NCBI RefSeq assembly: GCF_005860805.1
Contig: NZ_VCEJ01000008.1
Location: forward strand, 186,001 to 250,000
Source of the DNA: Dyadobacter luticola
GTDB lineage: Bacteria; Bacteroidota; Bacteroidia; Cytophagales; Spirosomataceae
Length of the DNA stretch: 64,000 nucleotides
Direction: 5' to 3'
A program made the translations under genes and the position numbers. The notes below the pieces were generated by a model. The model had not been told where the DNA came from. It saw nothing but the letters and a program-made list of their open reading frames with translations, and did no database searches. This document shows positions 18,546 through 26,362 of the stretch, in pieces (positions within the stretch are counted from its first letter, which is position 1; each line of letters opens with the position of its first letter).

Positions 18546-19376
18546 ATGCCTTTCCACCAATATTTCAACGGAGAAATCCTCCCCATCGACCAAAGTATCT
18601 TTAAAACCAACGACCTCGGATTACTGCGGGGCTATGGTTTGTTCGATTATTTCAGGACTTATAATGGGTTGCCTTTTCGATGGGATGATTATTGGAAGCG
18701 GTTTGAGAACTCGGCACGGTTACTGAAATTGCCTTTGTCGGTTTCACAACAGGAGACGGAGAAAATTCTGGCGGATCTTTTTGCGATGAGTGGCGAGCAG
18801 GAAGTGGCATTCCGGTTCGTGCTGACGGGCGGCTATGCGCCGGATAGTGTTAATGTTGTGGAGCCTAATTTTTTGATCCGGACGGAAGCCTTGCCGCAAG
18901 ATAACCCGGCCGGAAGATTAAAAGGCATCAAGGTGATTCCTTATGAATATGTCCGCGATCTGCCCGAAATCAAGACGACCAACTACGTCCACATGGTTTT
19001 GATGGCCGACGAAATGAAGCGCCAGCAAGCCGCCGACCTGCTTTTTCACAAAGACGGCGAAGTCAGTGAGCTTACGCGGAGCAACATTTTCATTTTCCAG
19101 GGAGATAAGCTGATTACCTCCGACCGCAACATTTTGAATGGCATTACCCGGCGCGTTGTGCTGGAACTGGCGCAGCCGCATTTCGAGATCGAAGTAAGGC
19201 CGGTGACTTACAAGGAGGTAGTCACTGCCGACGAAATTTTTACCACCAGCACGACCAAGTGGGTGATGCCCGTCGTGCAGATCGGCGATTTGCCAGTACA
19301 AGATGGATTAGCTGGAAAACGTACATTGTTTTTGCAAAAATTATTTGAAGAACTGGTGGCCGACTGGGGCAAATAA
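18546..19376 (+). CDS. Class IV aminotransferase (PLP fold type IV)
   Basis: 276 residues of the family that includes branched-chain and D-amino-acid aminotransferases and 4-amino-4-deoxychorismate lyase. Seen: 'FNGEILPIDQSIFKTNDLGLLRGYGLFDYFRTYNGLPF' at the N-terminus, 'IKTTNYVHMVLMADEMKRQQAADLLFHKDGEVSELTRSNIF' (the PLP-lysine is expected in the KTTNYV region and E-x-TRSNIF contacts the cofactor), and 'VTADEIFTTSTTKWVMPVVQI' near the C-terminus. Length and motifs do not separate BCAT-like from PabC-like activity. A TAACTTTG -7 candidate is at 18503-18510. folK, another folate gene, is in the window but far away. Confidence 0.85.
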   Translation: MPFHQYFNGEILPIDQSIFKTNDLGLLRGYGLFDYFRTYNGLPFRWDDYWKRFENSARLLKLPLSVSQQETEKILADLFAMSGEQEVAFRFVLTGGYAPDSVNVVEPNFLIRTEALPQDNPAGRLKGIKVIPYEYVRDLPEIKTTNYVHMVLMADEMKRQQAADLLFHKDGEVSELTRSNIFIFQGDKLITSDRNILNGITRRVVLELAQPHFEIEVRPVTYKEVVTADEIFTTSTTKWVMPVVQIGDLPVQDGLAGKRTLFLQKLFEELVADWGK

Positions 19377-19409
19377 AAAAGTGATGACGCCCCACGCATC
19401 ACCACTTTT
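19374..19409. terminator. Shared terminator between convergent genes
   Basis: A short stem GTGATG/CATCAC (19381-19386 with 19397-19402) is flanked by an A run on the left and a T run on the right, so it could end transcription in both directions between the aminotransferase gene and the minus-strand lipoprotein gene. Confidence 0.5.
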
Positions 19410-19432
19410 AAACTCAATTGTAACAAGTCGGC

Positions 19433-20290
19433 TTATTTAGGCGCAAGTGGTGAATCTTTGTTGACGATCGGCCATACGCCCGGTTTTGGAACGCTCACTC
19501 CTTTTGTCATGCCCGGAGTCATCGCGTCTGGTCCAAAATAGTACAGCGGCCAGCCTTTGTAAGTCAATTGTTTTTTACCAAAAACCGTAATGCTGCCGAA
19601 ATCCGCCTTGTTTAATGCTGAGGGAAGGTCAGAAATTTCCGCAGAATAAATCGGCCAGCTTGCATCGTGTGTCGCATCATTGGTTGTGAAATTGTTAATT
19701 CCTGACGAATCCCTCGCGAAAGCATACAATGTTCTGCCCAGGCTATCTACCAGGAATTGCGTTTCGCCGGTACCTTCTGTCAGGTCCGCTTTGTACGATT
19801 TTCCGTCCAAACCTACCAGCTGCGAATTTTCCAGCATGACGGTATATTTGGTTTTGGCCACATACCACCGCGTGCCTACGCCCTCACCTTTGGTATCCCC
19901 TGCCACAGCGTCATCTTTGTAGTAGTACAGCGGCCAGCCTTTGTAAGTAGTCTGGGTAGCGCCGTCTGCGCGGGTGATCGTTTTGAAATCCGCCGCATTC
20001 AAACCTGCATCAATTTTCGCGGTAGCGGGAGCAGAAAAGATCGGCCAGGTAGTGAGGCAGCCGCCTGTACATGCCGAAACCCCGCCCACGTCTTTGGTAA
20101 AGAAATACAATGTTTTTCCGTCTTTGTCAGTCAGGACTTTGCCCAGCGTCCCGGCATCTTTGAGCTGGACATCATTGGGCACAACAACGGGATCAGGAGT
20201 GGTGTTATCATCGTCATCGGAGCAGGCAATACTGACCGACATCAGGAATCCCATCGCCACCAGCATACGGGAAATTGAGAAAACTTTCAT
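19433..20290 (-). CDS. Surface lipoprotein with COG4315-type repeats
   Basis: 285 residues from the ATG at 20290 (the open frame extends further upstream but has no signal there). A lipoprotein signal peptide ends at 'SVSIAC', followed directly by S-D-D-D-D-N, which fits the Bacteroidota lipoprotein export signal for surface display. The mature protein has about four repeats of the 'secreted repeat of unknown function' (Lipoprotein_15) type: 'GKTLYFFTKDVGGVSACTGG', 'TTYKGWPLYYYKDD', 'GRTLYAFARDSSG', 'LTYKGWPLYYFGPD'. One repeat retains the 'C-x3-C' motif with 'TTWPIF'. Function of the family is not established. Monocistronic by position. Confidence 0.85.
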   Translation of the reverse strand: MKVFSISRMLVAMGFLMSVSIACSDDDDNTTPDPVVVPNDVQLKDAGTLGKVLTDKDGKTLYFFTKDVGGVSACTGGCLTTWPIFSAPATAKIDAGLNAADFKTITRADGATQTTYKGWPLYYYKDDAVAGDTKGEGVGTRWYVAKTKYTVMLENSQLVGLDGKSYKADLTEGTGETQFLVDSLGRTLYAFARDSSGINNFTTNDATHDASWPIYSAEISDLPSALNKADFGSITVFGKKQLTYKGWPLYYFGPDAMTPGMTKGVSVPKPGVWPIVNKDSPLAPK

Positions 20291-20375
20291 GGGATTTTTA
20301 AAATTATTGTTAGAGATGAATTGAACTGACCAGAATACGACCGAAGTTTTCGCAAGGTTGCGCGGCCAACAAAAA

Positions 20376-20399
20376 AGGCACGACCGCCGGGTCATGCCT
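20376..20399 (-). terminator. Terminator after thiL
   Basis: A 10-bp stem with one G-U pair (20376-20385 with 20390-20399) and a 4-base loop, followed on the minus strand by a T tract (complement of 20368-20375). It lies 25 bp after the thiL stop codon. Confidence 0.8.
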
Positions 20400-20423
20400 C
20401 TCTGAAAATCGATCTGGAAAATG

Positions 20424-21443
20424 TCAGCTCCAACCCTGCGCCGTGATCGGTACGCGGCTATCGGCCTTGGTATGCAGCACAATTTCATCCCGCTTATCCG
20501 TCATATAGCCGATGAAAGTAATTTTCGGATTGTTCTTGATGAGCTCGTAGGACGCCTGGGAAACCGTAAAGAGCAATTCGTAATCCTCCCCACCATTCAG
20601 CGCAGCGGTCACTGGCCCGATGTTCAGCTCCGAAGCCGCCAGAAAAGTCTGCTCGTCAATCGGCAATCTTTCTTCAAAAACGACCGCACCAACGCCTGAC
20701 TGGGCACATATATGCAGCAAATCCGAGGCAAGTCCGTCGGAAACGTCTATCATGGAAGTCGGGATGACACCTGCTTCCGCTAGTTCATAAATCACATCCA
20801 TTCTGGCCTCGGGACGCAGCTGGCGCTGCACCACATAATCCTTGCCTTCGAGCTCGGGCTGCATTTGCGGATTGGCCAGAAATACCTGTTTTTCCCTTTC
20901 CAGGAGCTGCAAACCAAGATAAGCGCCGCCCAGATCGCCGGTTACGCAGAGCAGATCATTCGGTTTTGCGGTGCTGCGGTAGGTTACTTTCTCTTTTTTT
21001 ACTTTTCCAAAAACACTTACCGAAATCATCAGTCCCGAGCGTGACGAGGAAGTATCGCCGCCGACCAGGTCCACATTAAAATCTTTGCAGGCAATGCGGA
21101 TACCTTCATACAATTCGTCCACTGCCTCGACGGAAAACCGGTTGCTTAATGCCACATTCACAGTTACTTGCTTTGGGATACCGTTCATCGCGGCAATGTC
21201 TGACACATTCACGGCGATGGCTTTGTAACCCAAATGTTTGAGCGGGAAAAAGGTTAGGTCGAAGTGTACGCCTTCCAGCAGCATATCGGAAGTAAGCAGG
21301 CCGTATTCTTCGCCGGTATCGATCACCGCGGCATCGTCGCCGATCCCGGTTATCGTATCAGGTAGTGTTGTTTTTGTTGCTTTATTTATTCTTTGTATCA
21401 GCCCGAATTCTCCCAGGCTGCTTATTTCAGTTCTTGTTTCCAT
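20424..21443 (-). CDS. thiL: Thiamine-phosphate kinase
   Basis: ATP-dependent phosphorylation of thiamine monophosphate to the diphosphate cofactor. 339 residues with ThiL signatures: 'TGIGDDAAVID', 'LLTSDMLLEGVHFDLTFFPLKHLGYKAIAVNVSDIAAMNG' (metal and ATP binding), 'DLVGGDTSSSRSGLMISVSVFG', 'LLCVTGDLGGAYLGLQLLE' and 'MIDVSDGLASDLLHIC'. 'LNGGEDYELLFTV' is the last conserved block. The other thiamine genes are not in this window. A TAATTTTG box (21448-21455, minus strand) lies immediately before the start codon and could give a leaderless message. Confidence 0.95.
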   Translation of the reverse strand: METRTEISSLGEFGLIQRINKATKTTLPDTITGIGDDAAVIDTGEEYGLLTSDMLLEGVHFDLTFFPLKHLGYKAIAVNVSDIAAMNGIPKQVTVNVALSNRFSVEAVDELYEGIRIACKDFNVDLVGGDTSSSRSGLMISVSVFGKVKKEKVTYRSTAKPNDLLCVTGDLGGAYLGLQLLEREKQVFLANPQMQPELEGKDYVVQRQLRPEARMDVIYELAEAGVIPTSMIDVSDGLASDLLHICAQSGVGAVVFEERLPIDEQTFLAASELNIGPVTAALNGGEDYELLFTVSQASYELIKNNPKITFIGYMTDKRDEIVLHTKADSRVPITAQGWS

Positions 21444-21464
21444 GGTGCAAAATTAGCCAAAAAA

Positions 21465-21498
21465 AGCGAAGCCACTTCCCGCAAGAAATGGCTTCGCT
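21465..21498 (-). terminator. Terminator after the 21.5-22.0 kb lipoprotein gene
   Basis: A perfect 10-bp stem AGCGAAGCCA/TGGCTTCGCT (21465-21474 with 21489-21498), with a T tract on the minus strand (complement of the A run at 21460-21465), 23 bp after the lipoprotein stop codon. Confidence 0.8.
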
Positions 21499-21521
21499 CT
21501 TGATATAAAAAAGATAAAAAT

Positions 21522-21977
21522 CTATGGATTTGTCAATGTGTATTCGTTGATCGTACCGCCTGTTTTTGGGCTGGCAGTCAGACGTGTCAATACCACTTTG
21601 GCGTCTTCCAGGGAAGTGATCGTGTATTCAATTGTTCCTCCTGATCCGGTTGGCTGCGGGGTTAAGCCGCTCAGTACCAATTTGGTATCACCGTTCAAGT
21701 CCCACGTTCCTGTAAAAGTATTTCCGTCAAATTCTGTCAAAGAAACAGTTTTGGTACCGGAAGTATTGGTCAATGTTAACCTGAAATTGGAATAAGCAGG
21801 TGTTGTGTTGCTGGATCCGCCTCTTGTATAAACCACCGTGCTGCCATGCTTCACTGATTCTGCCGTCCAGGCTTTGGCGATACGTTCGGAAACCGGCTTT
21901 ACTTTCGTTTTACAGCCTGCTACAAATAGTGTGAGTGCCAATAATGTACACCAAATCAGAGAGTAACTTTTTTTCAT
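21522..21977 (-). CDS. Small lipoprotein, lipocalin-like
   Basis: 151 residues with a lipoprotein signal peptide: a hydrophobic stretch followed by 'LFVAGC' (Cys22). The mature part is a run of alternating strands and turns ('WTAESVKHGSTVVYTRGG', 'FRLTLTNTSGTKTVSLTEFDGNTFTGTWDLNG', 'YTITSLEDAKVVLTRL') that resembles the small lipocalin-like (DUF4923/DUF5004-type) lipoproteins of Bacteroidota. I cannot assign a family with certainty. It ends in its own terminator and stands alone. Confidence 0.75.
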   Translation of the reverse strand: MKKSYSLIWCTLLALTLFVAGCKTKVKPVSERIAKAWTAESVKHGSTVVYTRGGSSNTTPAYSNFRLTLTNTSGTKTVSLTEFDGNTFTGTWDLNGDTKLVLSGLTPQPTGSGGTIEYTITSLEDAKVVLTRLTASPKTGGTINEYTLTNP

Positions 21978-22113
21978 ATTTCTTTTTCCATGAATTTCTT
22001 ACAGAACGCCAAGTTCTTACTTTTTAGTCTTATTATCAAAATATTCGCCCAACATCGTTTTTAATTTCAGCCGTAAAAGGCCTTATCGCTAAATTGCCCG
22101 CAAAAAGCATCGG

Positions 22114-22356
22114 ATGAAAGAATACACAAGGGCACAGCTGGCACTTCGGAACGGGCAGGACCGGGAGGAGATCTGGTGTGCCTATAAAGGCATCATTTAC
22201 GACGTAAGCGCCTCACGCTTATGGCGCAACGGCCACCATTACGAACATTGGGCTGGCCAGGACCTGACCAAAGAGCTGGGCGACGCCCCGCATACGGACA
22301 AGGTTTTTGAGCGGTTCAATGTGATCGGAAAACTTTTGAAACCCGAAGGCAGATAG
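22114..22356 (+). CDS. Small soluble cytochrome b5-like heme protein
   Basis: 80 residues that fit a single cytochrome b5 heme-binding domain: 'YTRAQLALRNGQDREEIWCAYKGIIYDVSAS' (start of the fold), then 'GHHYEHWAGQDLTKELGDAPHTDKVFERF', where the two His blocks supply the axial ligands, and 'VIGKLLK' at the end. No signal peptide or membrane anchor, so probably cytoplasmic. It is 6 bp upstream of the GlcNAc kinase-like gene and likely co-transcribed. Physiological electron partner unknown. Confidence 0.85.
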   Translation: MKEYTRAQLALRNGQDREEIWCAYKGIIYDVSASRLWRNGHHYEHWAGQDLTKELGDAPHTDKVFERFNVIGKLLKPEGR

Positions 22357-22362
22357 CGCATC

Positions 22363-23214
22363 ATGACATTCAAATCGACATTAATCGCCGACAGCGGATC
22401 TACCAAAACCGACTGGGTATTACTCACGCCAAACGCTGAAATGCACCAGTTTTCTTCGGCGGGTATCAATCCTTTTTATCAGACGGCGGAGGAAATTATT
22501 CCTGTTTTGCAGGAACAAGTAGTACCTTACATTCAGGGGGATATCAGTGGAATTCACTTTTTTGGAGCGGGTTGCGCGGATGAAAAATCGAGCAGGCCGG
22601 TTTATGATGCTTTGCTGCATTGTGTTAAATCTGCCGGGTTCGTGGAAATAGCCTCGGATATGCTGGGTGCGGCGAAAGGTTTGTGCGGGCGTGAGGCTGG
22701 TCTGGCCTGCATTTTAGGGACCGGTGCTAATAATGCATTTTATGATGGTGAAAAAATCGTGAAGTCCATCGGCTCGCTTGGGTTTTGGCTGGGCGATGAA
22801 GGCAGCGGATCATATTTAGGAAAAACGCTGGTCGTGCAGTATTTGCAAAATGACCTGCCCACCGATCTGCATGAAAAATTCGCGGCGGCTTATCCGGAAA
22901 TCAACCGGCTGACCGTTTTGGATCATGCTTATAAACAACCGTATCCAAACCGCTACTTTGCTGGATTTTCCAGATTTATAGCTGAAAACAGACAGCATGA
23001 GCACATTCAAAACCTAGTCAGCGATGCATTTGGGCTTTTTATCAAAAAATATGTGTTAAAGCATCAGGACGCGGAAAAGTACCCCGTGCATTTCACCGGC
23101 TCGATCGCTTATCATTATCAGGATACGTTGCGCACCGTGCTGAAAAATCAGGGTTTGACGGCTGGAAATATTTTAAAATCACCGCTGGAAGGCTTGGTAC
23201 GGTATTATTCATGA
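22363..23214 (+). CDS. N-acetylglucosamine kinase-like BadF/BadG ATPase
   Basis: 283 residues of the BadF/BadG/BcrA/BcrD actin-like ATPase superfamily. It starts with the phosphate-binding 'LIADSGSTKTDWVLL', followed by 'GIHFFGAGCADEKS', 'DMLGAAKGLCGREAGLACILGTGANN' (second phosphate loop) and 'LGFWLGDEGSGSYLGKTLV', the adenosine/sugar region typical of the GlcNAc-kinase-like branch. Members recycle amino sugars from cell wall or glycans. Follows the cytochrome b5-like gene closely and precedes a two-component system by 16 bp. Confidence 0.85.
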   Translation: MTFKSTLIADSGSTKTDWVLLTPNAEMHQFSSAGINPFYQTAEEIIPVLQEQVVPYIQGDISGIHFFGAGCADEKSSRPVYDALLHCVKSAGFVEIASDMLGAAKGLCGREAGLACILGTGANNAFYDGEKIVKSIGSLGFWLGDEGSGSYLGKTLVVQYLQNDLPTDLHEKFAAAYPEINRLTVLDHAYKQPYPNRYFAGFSRFIAENRQHEHIQNLVSDAFGLFIKKYVLKHQDAEKYPVHFTGSIAYHYQDTLRTVLKNQGLTAGNILKSPLEGLVRYYS

Positions 23215-23230
23215 ATTGTTAAAAGTTTAA

Positions 23231-24484
23231 ATGTCAAGACGTACCATTCAATCGCTGACTGTTTTCTCCGCGCTGCTCATTATCGGCGTGGTGATTACGC
23301 AGATTTTTTGGGTAAAACAGGCGCTGGATCTCCGACACAGGCAGTTTAATCAGAATGCCCACGTCGCATTGCAGGATGTGGCGGCCAAATTGGCGGCGGT
23401 AAATGGCGTAATGCAAACTACCAACCCGGTAGACCAGCTTTCTCCAGAGTATTTTCTGGTAAATACCAATGCGACCACGCAGCCGGAACTGCTTGAAATG
23501 TTTATCAAAGACAGTTTTCAGAAACATAACCTGATCACTGATTTTGAAATCGGTATCTATGACTGTACCACCAACCGGATGCGGTACGGGATGTCGCTGA
23601 GTACCAAAAACAGTGAAAAAATCCCGACGAAAACGTCTAATTGGGTCAAAACCGATAAGTATCCGTACTATTTCGGTGTGCGTTTTCCGGAGCAGGAAAC
23701 GTATTTCGCGGGCAGCATTAATGGTGCTATCTGGTCATCGATCCTCGTATTGGTGGCGGTTTCCTTTTTTGCCTATGCGCTTTTTGTGATTTTAAGGCAA
23801 AAGCAACTTTCGGAAGTGCAGCGCGATTTTGTCAATAACATGACCCACGAGCTGCAAACGCCGATTTCGACGATCCGGATTGCGGCTGACGTACTGAATA
23901 CGGAGCAAATTACCGCGCAACCGCAGCGTCATAAACGGTATGTTCAGATCGTGCAGGATGAAATTTCGAGGTTGCAGGGACAGGTTGAAATGGTGCTTTC
24001 GATGGCGAAGGCTGAGCGAAATGCGCTGCATTTACAAAAGGAAAATGTGGATGCAGACGAAATGATCCGATCGATCCTCTCGCCTTTTGAAGGAAAAATC
24101 AACTTCCGGAATAGTGCGGGCAATCATCTGATAGAAGCCGATCCTTTCCATTTCAGGTGCATGATTACCAACCTGATAGACAATGCGTTAAAGTATTCCG
24201 ACGATACGCCCGACGTGTCGATTACACTTTATAATAAAGGCAAATGCTTGTTTATCGAAGTGCAGGACCAGGGCATCGGCATTGCGCCGGAATATCAGAA
24301 AAAGATTTTCAACCAGTTTTTCCGCATTCCATATGGCGATGTGCATAATGTGAAAGGTTTCGGGATCGGGCTGAGCTATGTCAAGCAAATCGTGCGGGCG
24401 CATCATTGGCGGCTCGACCTCCAAAGCACGCTCGGAAAAGGAAGTACATTCAAAATTTCGATACCCCAGAAACAAGCGGCATGA
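23231..24484 (+). CDS. Sensor histidine kinase
   Basis: 417 residues: first membrane segment about 8-28, an extracytoplasmic domain of about 135 residues with no recognised sensor fold, second membrane segment about 168-188, no clear HAMP domain, then HisKA with 'FVNNMTHELQTPIS' (phospho-acceptor His206) and an HATPase domain with 'MITNLIDNALKYSDD' (N box), 'VQDQGIGIAPEYQKKIFNQFFR' (G1/F box) and 'GFGIGLSYVKQIV' (G2). The stop codon overlaps the start of the response regulator (ATGA), so the two are translated together. Signal unknown. Confidence 0.93.
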   Translation: MSRRTIQSLTVFSALLIIGVVITQIFWVKQALDLRHRQFNQNAHVALQDVAAKLAAVNGVMQTTNPVDQLSPEYFLVNTNATTQPELLEMFIKDSFQKHNLITDFEIGIYDCTTNRMRYGMSLSTKNSEKIPTKTSNWVKTDKYPYYFGVRFPEQETYFAGSINGAIWSSILVLVAVSFFAYALFVILRQKQLSEVQRDFVNNMTHELQTPISTIRIAADVLNTEQITAQPQRHKRYVQIVQDEISRLQGQVEMVLSMAKAERNALHLQKENVDADEMIRSILSPFEGKINFRNSAGNHLIEADPFHFRCMITNLIDNALKYSDDTPDVSITLYNKGKCLFIEVQDQGIGIAPEYQKKIFNQFFRIPYGDVHNVKGFGIGLSYVKQIVRAHHWRLDLQSTLGKGSTFKISIPQKQAA

Positions 24485-25167
24485 AAAAAAGAATTTTATA
24501 TGTGGAAGACGATCCCAATCTCGCTTTTGCCACAAAAGATAACCTGGAACAATATGACTACGAGGTAGTTCACGCCAGCGACGGGGCTGAGGCGCTGGAT
24601 TTTTTTGGAAAAGAACATTTCGATATCTGCGTGCTCGACATTATGCTTCCGAAAATGGACGGGTTCACCTTGGCCGAAAAAATCCGCAGTTCCGACAGTC
24701 AGGTACCAATTTTATTCCTGACAGCCAGGTCATTACAGGAAGACAAGATCAAAGGCTTGCGGCTGGGCGCGGATGATTATGTGACCAAACCTTTCAGCAT
24801 TGAAGAATTGAAGCTCAGGATTGATGTTTTTCTGAGAAGAAGTAAGTCGGACCAGCCAGCTGCCACAAAGGCCGACGCCAGCAAAGTTGGCAAGTATATA
24901 TTTGATTTTCAGAAGCTTACATTGGCTTTAAATGGTAATTCTCAAAACCTGACATTCCGGGAAGCGGAGGTATTGAAATACCTAGCCGAGCGTCCCGACC
25001 AGGTGATCCGCCGCGACGAATTATTGAAGGCGATCTGGGGTGACGACGATTATTTTATGGGTCGCAGCCTTGATGTTTTTATATCCAGATTGCGCAAATA
25101 TTTGTCCGGCGATCCGGAAATCAAGATTGATAATGTGCACGGCGTAGGGTTCAGGATGCGGTGGTAA
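24481..25167 (+). CDS. OmpR-family response regulator
   Basis: 228 residues from the ATG at 24481, which overlaps the kinase stop by 4 bp. The receiver domain is intact: acidic triad Glu9-Asp10-Asp11, phospho-acceptor Asp53 in 'CVLDIMLPKMDGF', the Thr/Ser of 'ILFLTARS' and the Lys of 'YVTKPFS'. The C-terminal winged-helix domain (about 130-228) has 'LTFREAEVLKYLAERPDQVIRRDELLKAIWGDDDY' and 'SLDVFISRLRKYL', the DNA recognition helix. Target genes unknown. Confidence 0.95.
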   Translation: MKKRILYVEDDPNLAFATKDNLEQYDYEVVHASDGAEALDFFGKEHFDICVLDIMLPKMDGFTLAEKIRSSDSQVPILFLTARSLQEDKIKGLRLGADDYVTKPFSIEELKLRIDVFLRRSKSDQPAATKADASKVGKYIFDFQKLTLALNGNSQNLTFREAEVLKYLAERPDQVIRRDELLKAIWGDDDYFMGRSLDVFISRLRKYLSGDPEIKIDNVHGVGFRMRW

Positions 25168-25199
25168 TCAAGCTTTTTTGAAAATTTATTCCGTCGTTG

Positions 25200-25231
25200 T
25201 TTGCTCTAAAAAAATTAATTCAGCATATTTG
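25200..25231 (+). promoter_or_regulatory. Promoter of rpmB
   Basis: TTTG (25200-25203), a 20-bp spacer and CATATTTG (25224-25231), a one-mismatch copy of TAnnTTTG, 28 bp before the rpmB start codon. Confidence 0.55.
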
Positions 25232-25259
25232 CACCCTCATTTGGAAAAATTGCAAGTTT

Positions 25260-25499
25260 ATGGCTAAGGTTTGTCAAATATCAGGTAAAAGAACACGCGT
25301 CGGAAATAACGTTTCACACGCTAACAATAAAACAAAACGTAAATTCTTCCCGAATTTGCAGAAGAAACGTTTCTTCCTTCCTTCAACAGGAGAGTGGGTA
25401 ACTTTGAAAGTGGCAACTTCTGCGCTTCGTACCATCAATAAAAATGGTGTTGAGGCAACCATCCAAAAAGCATACGACAAAGGAACACTTACGTTCTAA
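25260..25499 (+). CDS. rpmB: 50S ribosomal protein L28
   Basis: 79 residues starting 'MAKVCQISGKRTRVGNNVSHANN', the standard L28 N-terminus; 'TKRKFFPNLQKKRF' and 'SALRTINKNGVEA' complete the family pattern. The open frame begins earlier, but the ATG at 25260 is the conserved start. The CxxC metal motif found in some L28 proteins is absent. It is followed by a strong terminator. In many genomes rpmB is followed by rpmG; here it is not. Confidence 0.96.
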   Translation: MAKVCQISGKRTRVGNNVSHANNKTKRKFFPNLQKKRFFLPSTGEWVTLKVATSALRTINKNGVEATIQKAYDKGTLTF

Positions 25500-25520
25500 A
25501 AAGTTTTACGAATAAATCGG

Positions 25521-25554
25521 AAAGGACTTCTCTACATCGGGGAGTCCTTTTTTT
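25521..25554 (+). terminator. Intrinsic terminator after rpmB
   Basis: Stem AAAGGACT/AGTCCTTT (25521-25528 with 25543-25550) followed by seven T's, 21 bp after the rpmB stop codon. Confidence 0.9.
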
Positions 25555-25583
25555 CGTGGATATCACTGATCAACTTCCGCAGC

Positions 25584-26075
25584 ATGCCACTTCACGAAAA
25601 TGTTTTCCTGCTTCTGGGTTCTAATCTCGGCGATCGTTTTGCGGTTTTGACATCGGCGAGACAAATGATCGAGGAAAAGGTAGGCCCGCTTGTTAAAGAA
25701 TCGTCAGTCTACGAAACTGCTCCCTGGGGTATCACCGACCAGCCTGCATTCCTGAATCAGGTAATTGAAATTGAAACAGAACTGGCGCCGGAAGAAGTCT
25801 TAAGGAACATTCTCGACATCGAGCACGAGCTCGGACGTGTCCGCTACGAACGCTGGGGCGCCCGCGTGATCGACATTGATTTACTTTATTTTAATGATCT
25901 TATTCTTGATAGCGCCCGGCTCACATTACCGCATCCCCGCATTTCCGAGCGGCGTTTTACATTAATCCCACTTGCCGAAATCGCTCCCAATTTTATCAAT
26001 CCCTTCCTGAAAAAAAATTCCTCCGAAATGCTCGCTGCCTGTGAGGACGAAAGTGAAGTTTCAAAAATATCCTAA
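25584..26075 (+). CDS. folK: 2-amino-4-hydroxy-6-hydroxymethyldihydropteridine diphosphokinase
   Basis: Pyrophosphoryl transfer to 6-hydroxymethyl-dihydropterin in folate synthesis. 163 residues with HPPK signatures: 'VFLLLGSNLGDR', 'SSVYETAPWGITDQPAFLNQVIEIET', 'LGRVRYERWGARVIDIDLLYFND' (the D-x-D magnesium site) and 'LPHPRISERRFTLIPLAEI'. Length is typical for a monofunctional HPPK. The following 287 bp to the TonB receptor gene hold no convincing gene or promoter. Confidence 0.96.
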   Translation: MPLHENVFLLLGSNLGDRFAVLTSARQMIEEKVGPLVKESSVYETAPWGITDQPAFLNQVIEIETELAPEEVLRNILDIEHELGRVRYERWGARVIDIDLLYFNDLILDSARLTLPHPRISERRFTLIPLAEIAPNFINPFLKKNSSEMLAACEDESEVSKIS

Positions 26076-26362
26076 AAAAATACCATTGGGCTGGTCGGTG
26101 ATTGATTTTAAAGCGAAGGCCACTTATTCCCTTTTTTAACCAGTTCATCATTTTTTTCTGTTATATCCGGCTCATTAACACGTGCTTTGTCCGCCGTTAA
26201 ATCAGTGAGGAAATATTTAATGGAAATTTTTTGAGGGGAAGCGTCAACTAAGTTGTCACTGCTAAAATGGAAAAAATTCAATTTTGTTCCAGCTAACTGA
26301 GTAAAAGCAGCGAATATCCGTCCACAAAACCAGCACATTTCAAGTAATCAAAAGTAAAGCCC

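Noticed and set aside
26108..26338. Minus-strand 76-codon open frame between folK and the TonB receptor gene
   Set aside because: No recognisable motif, unlikely start context, and it lies in a leader region; treated as chance.
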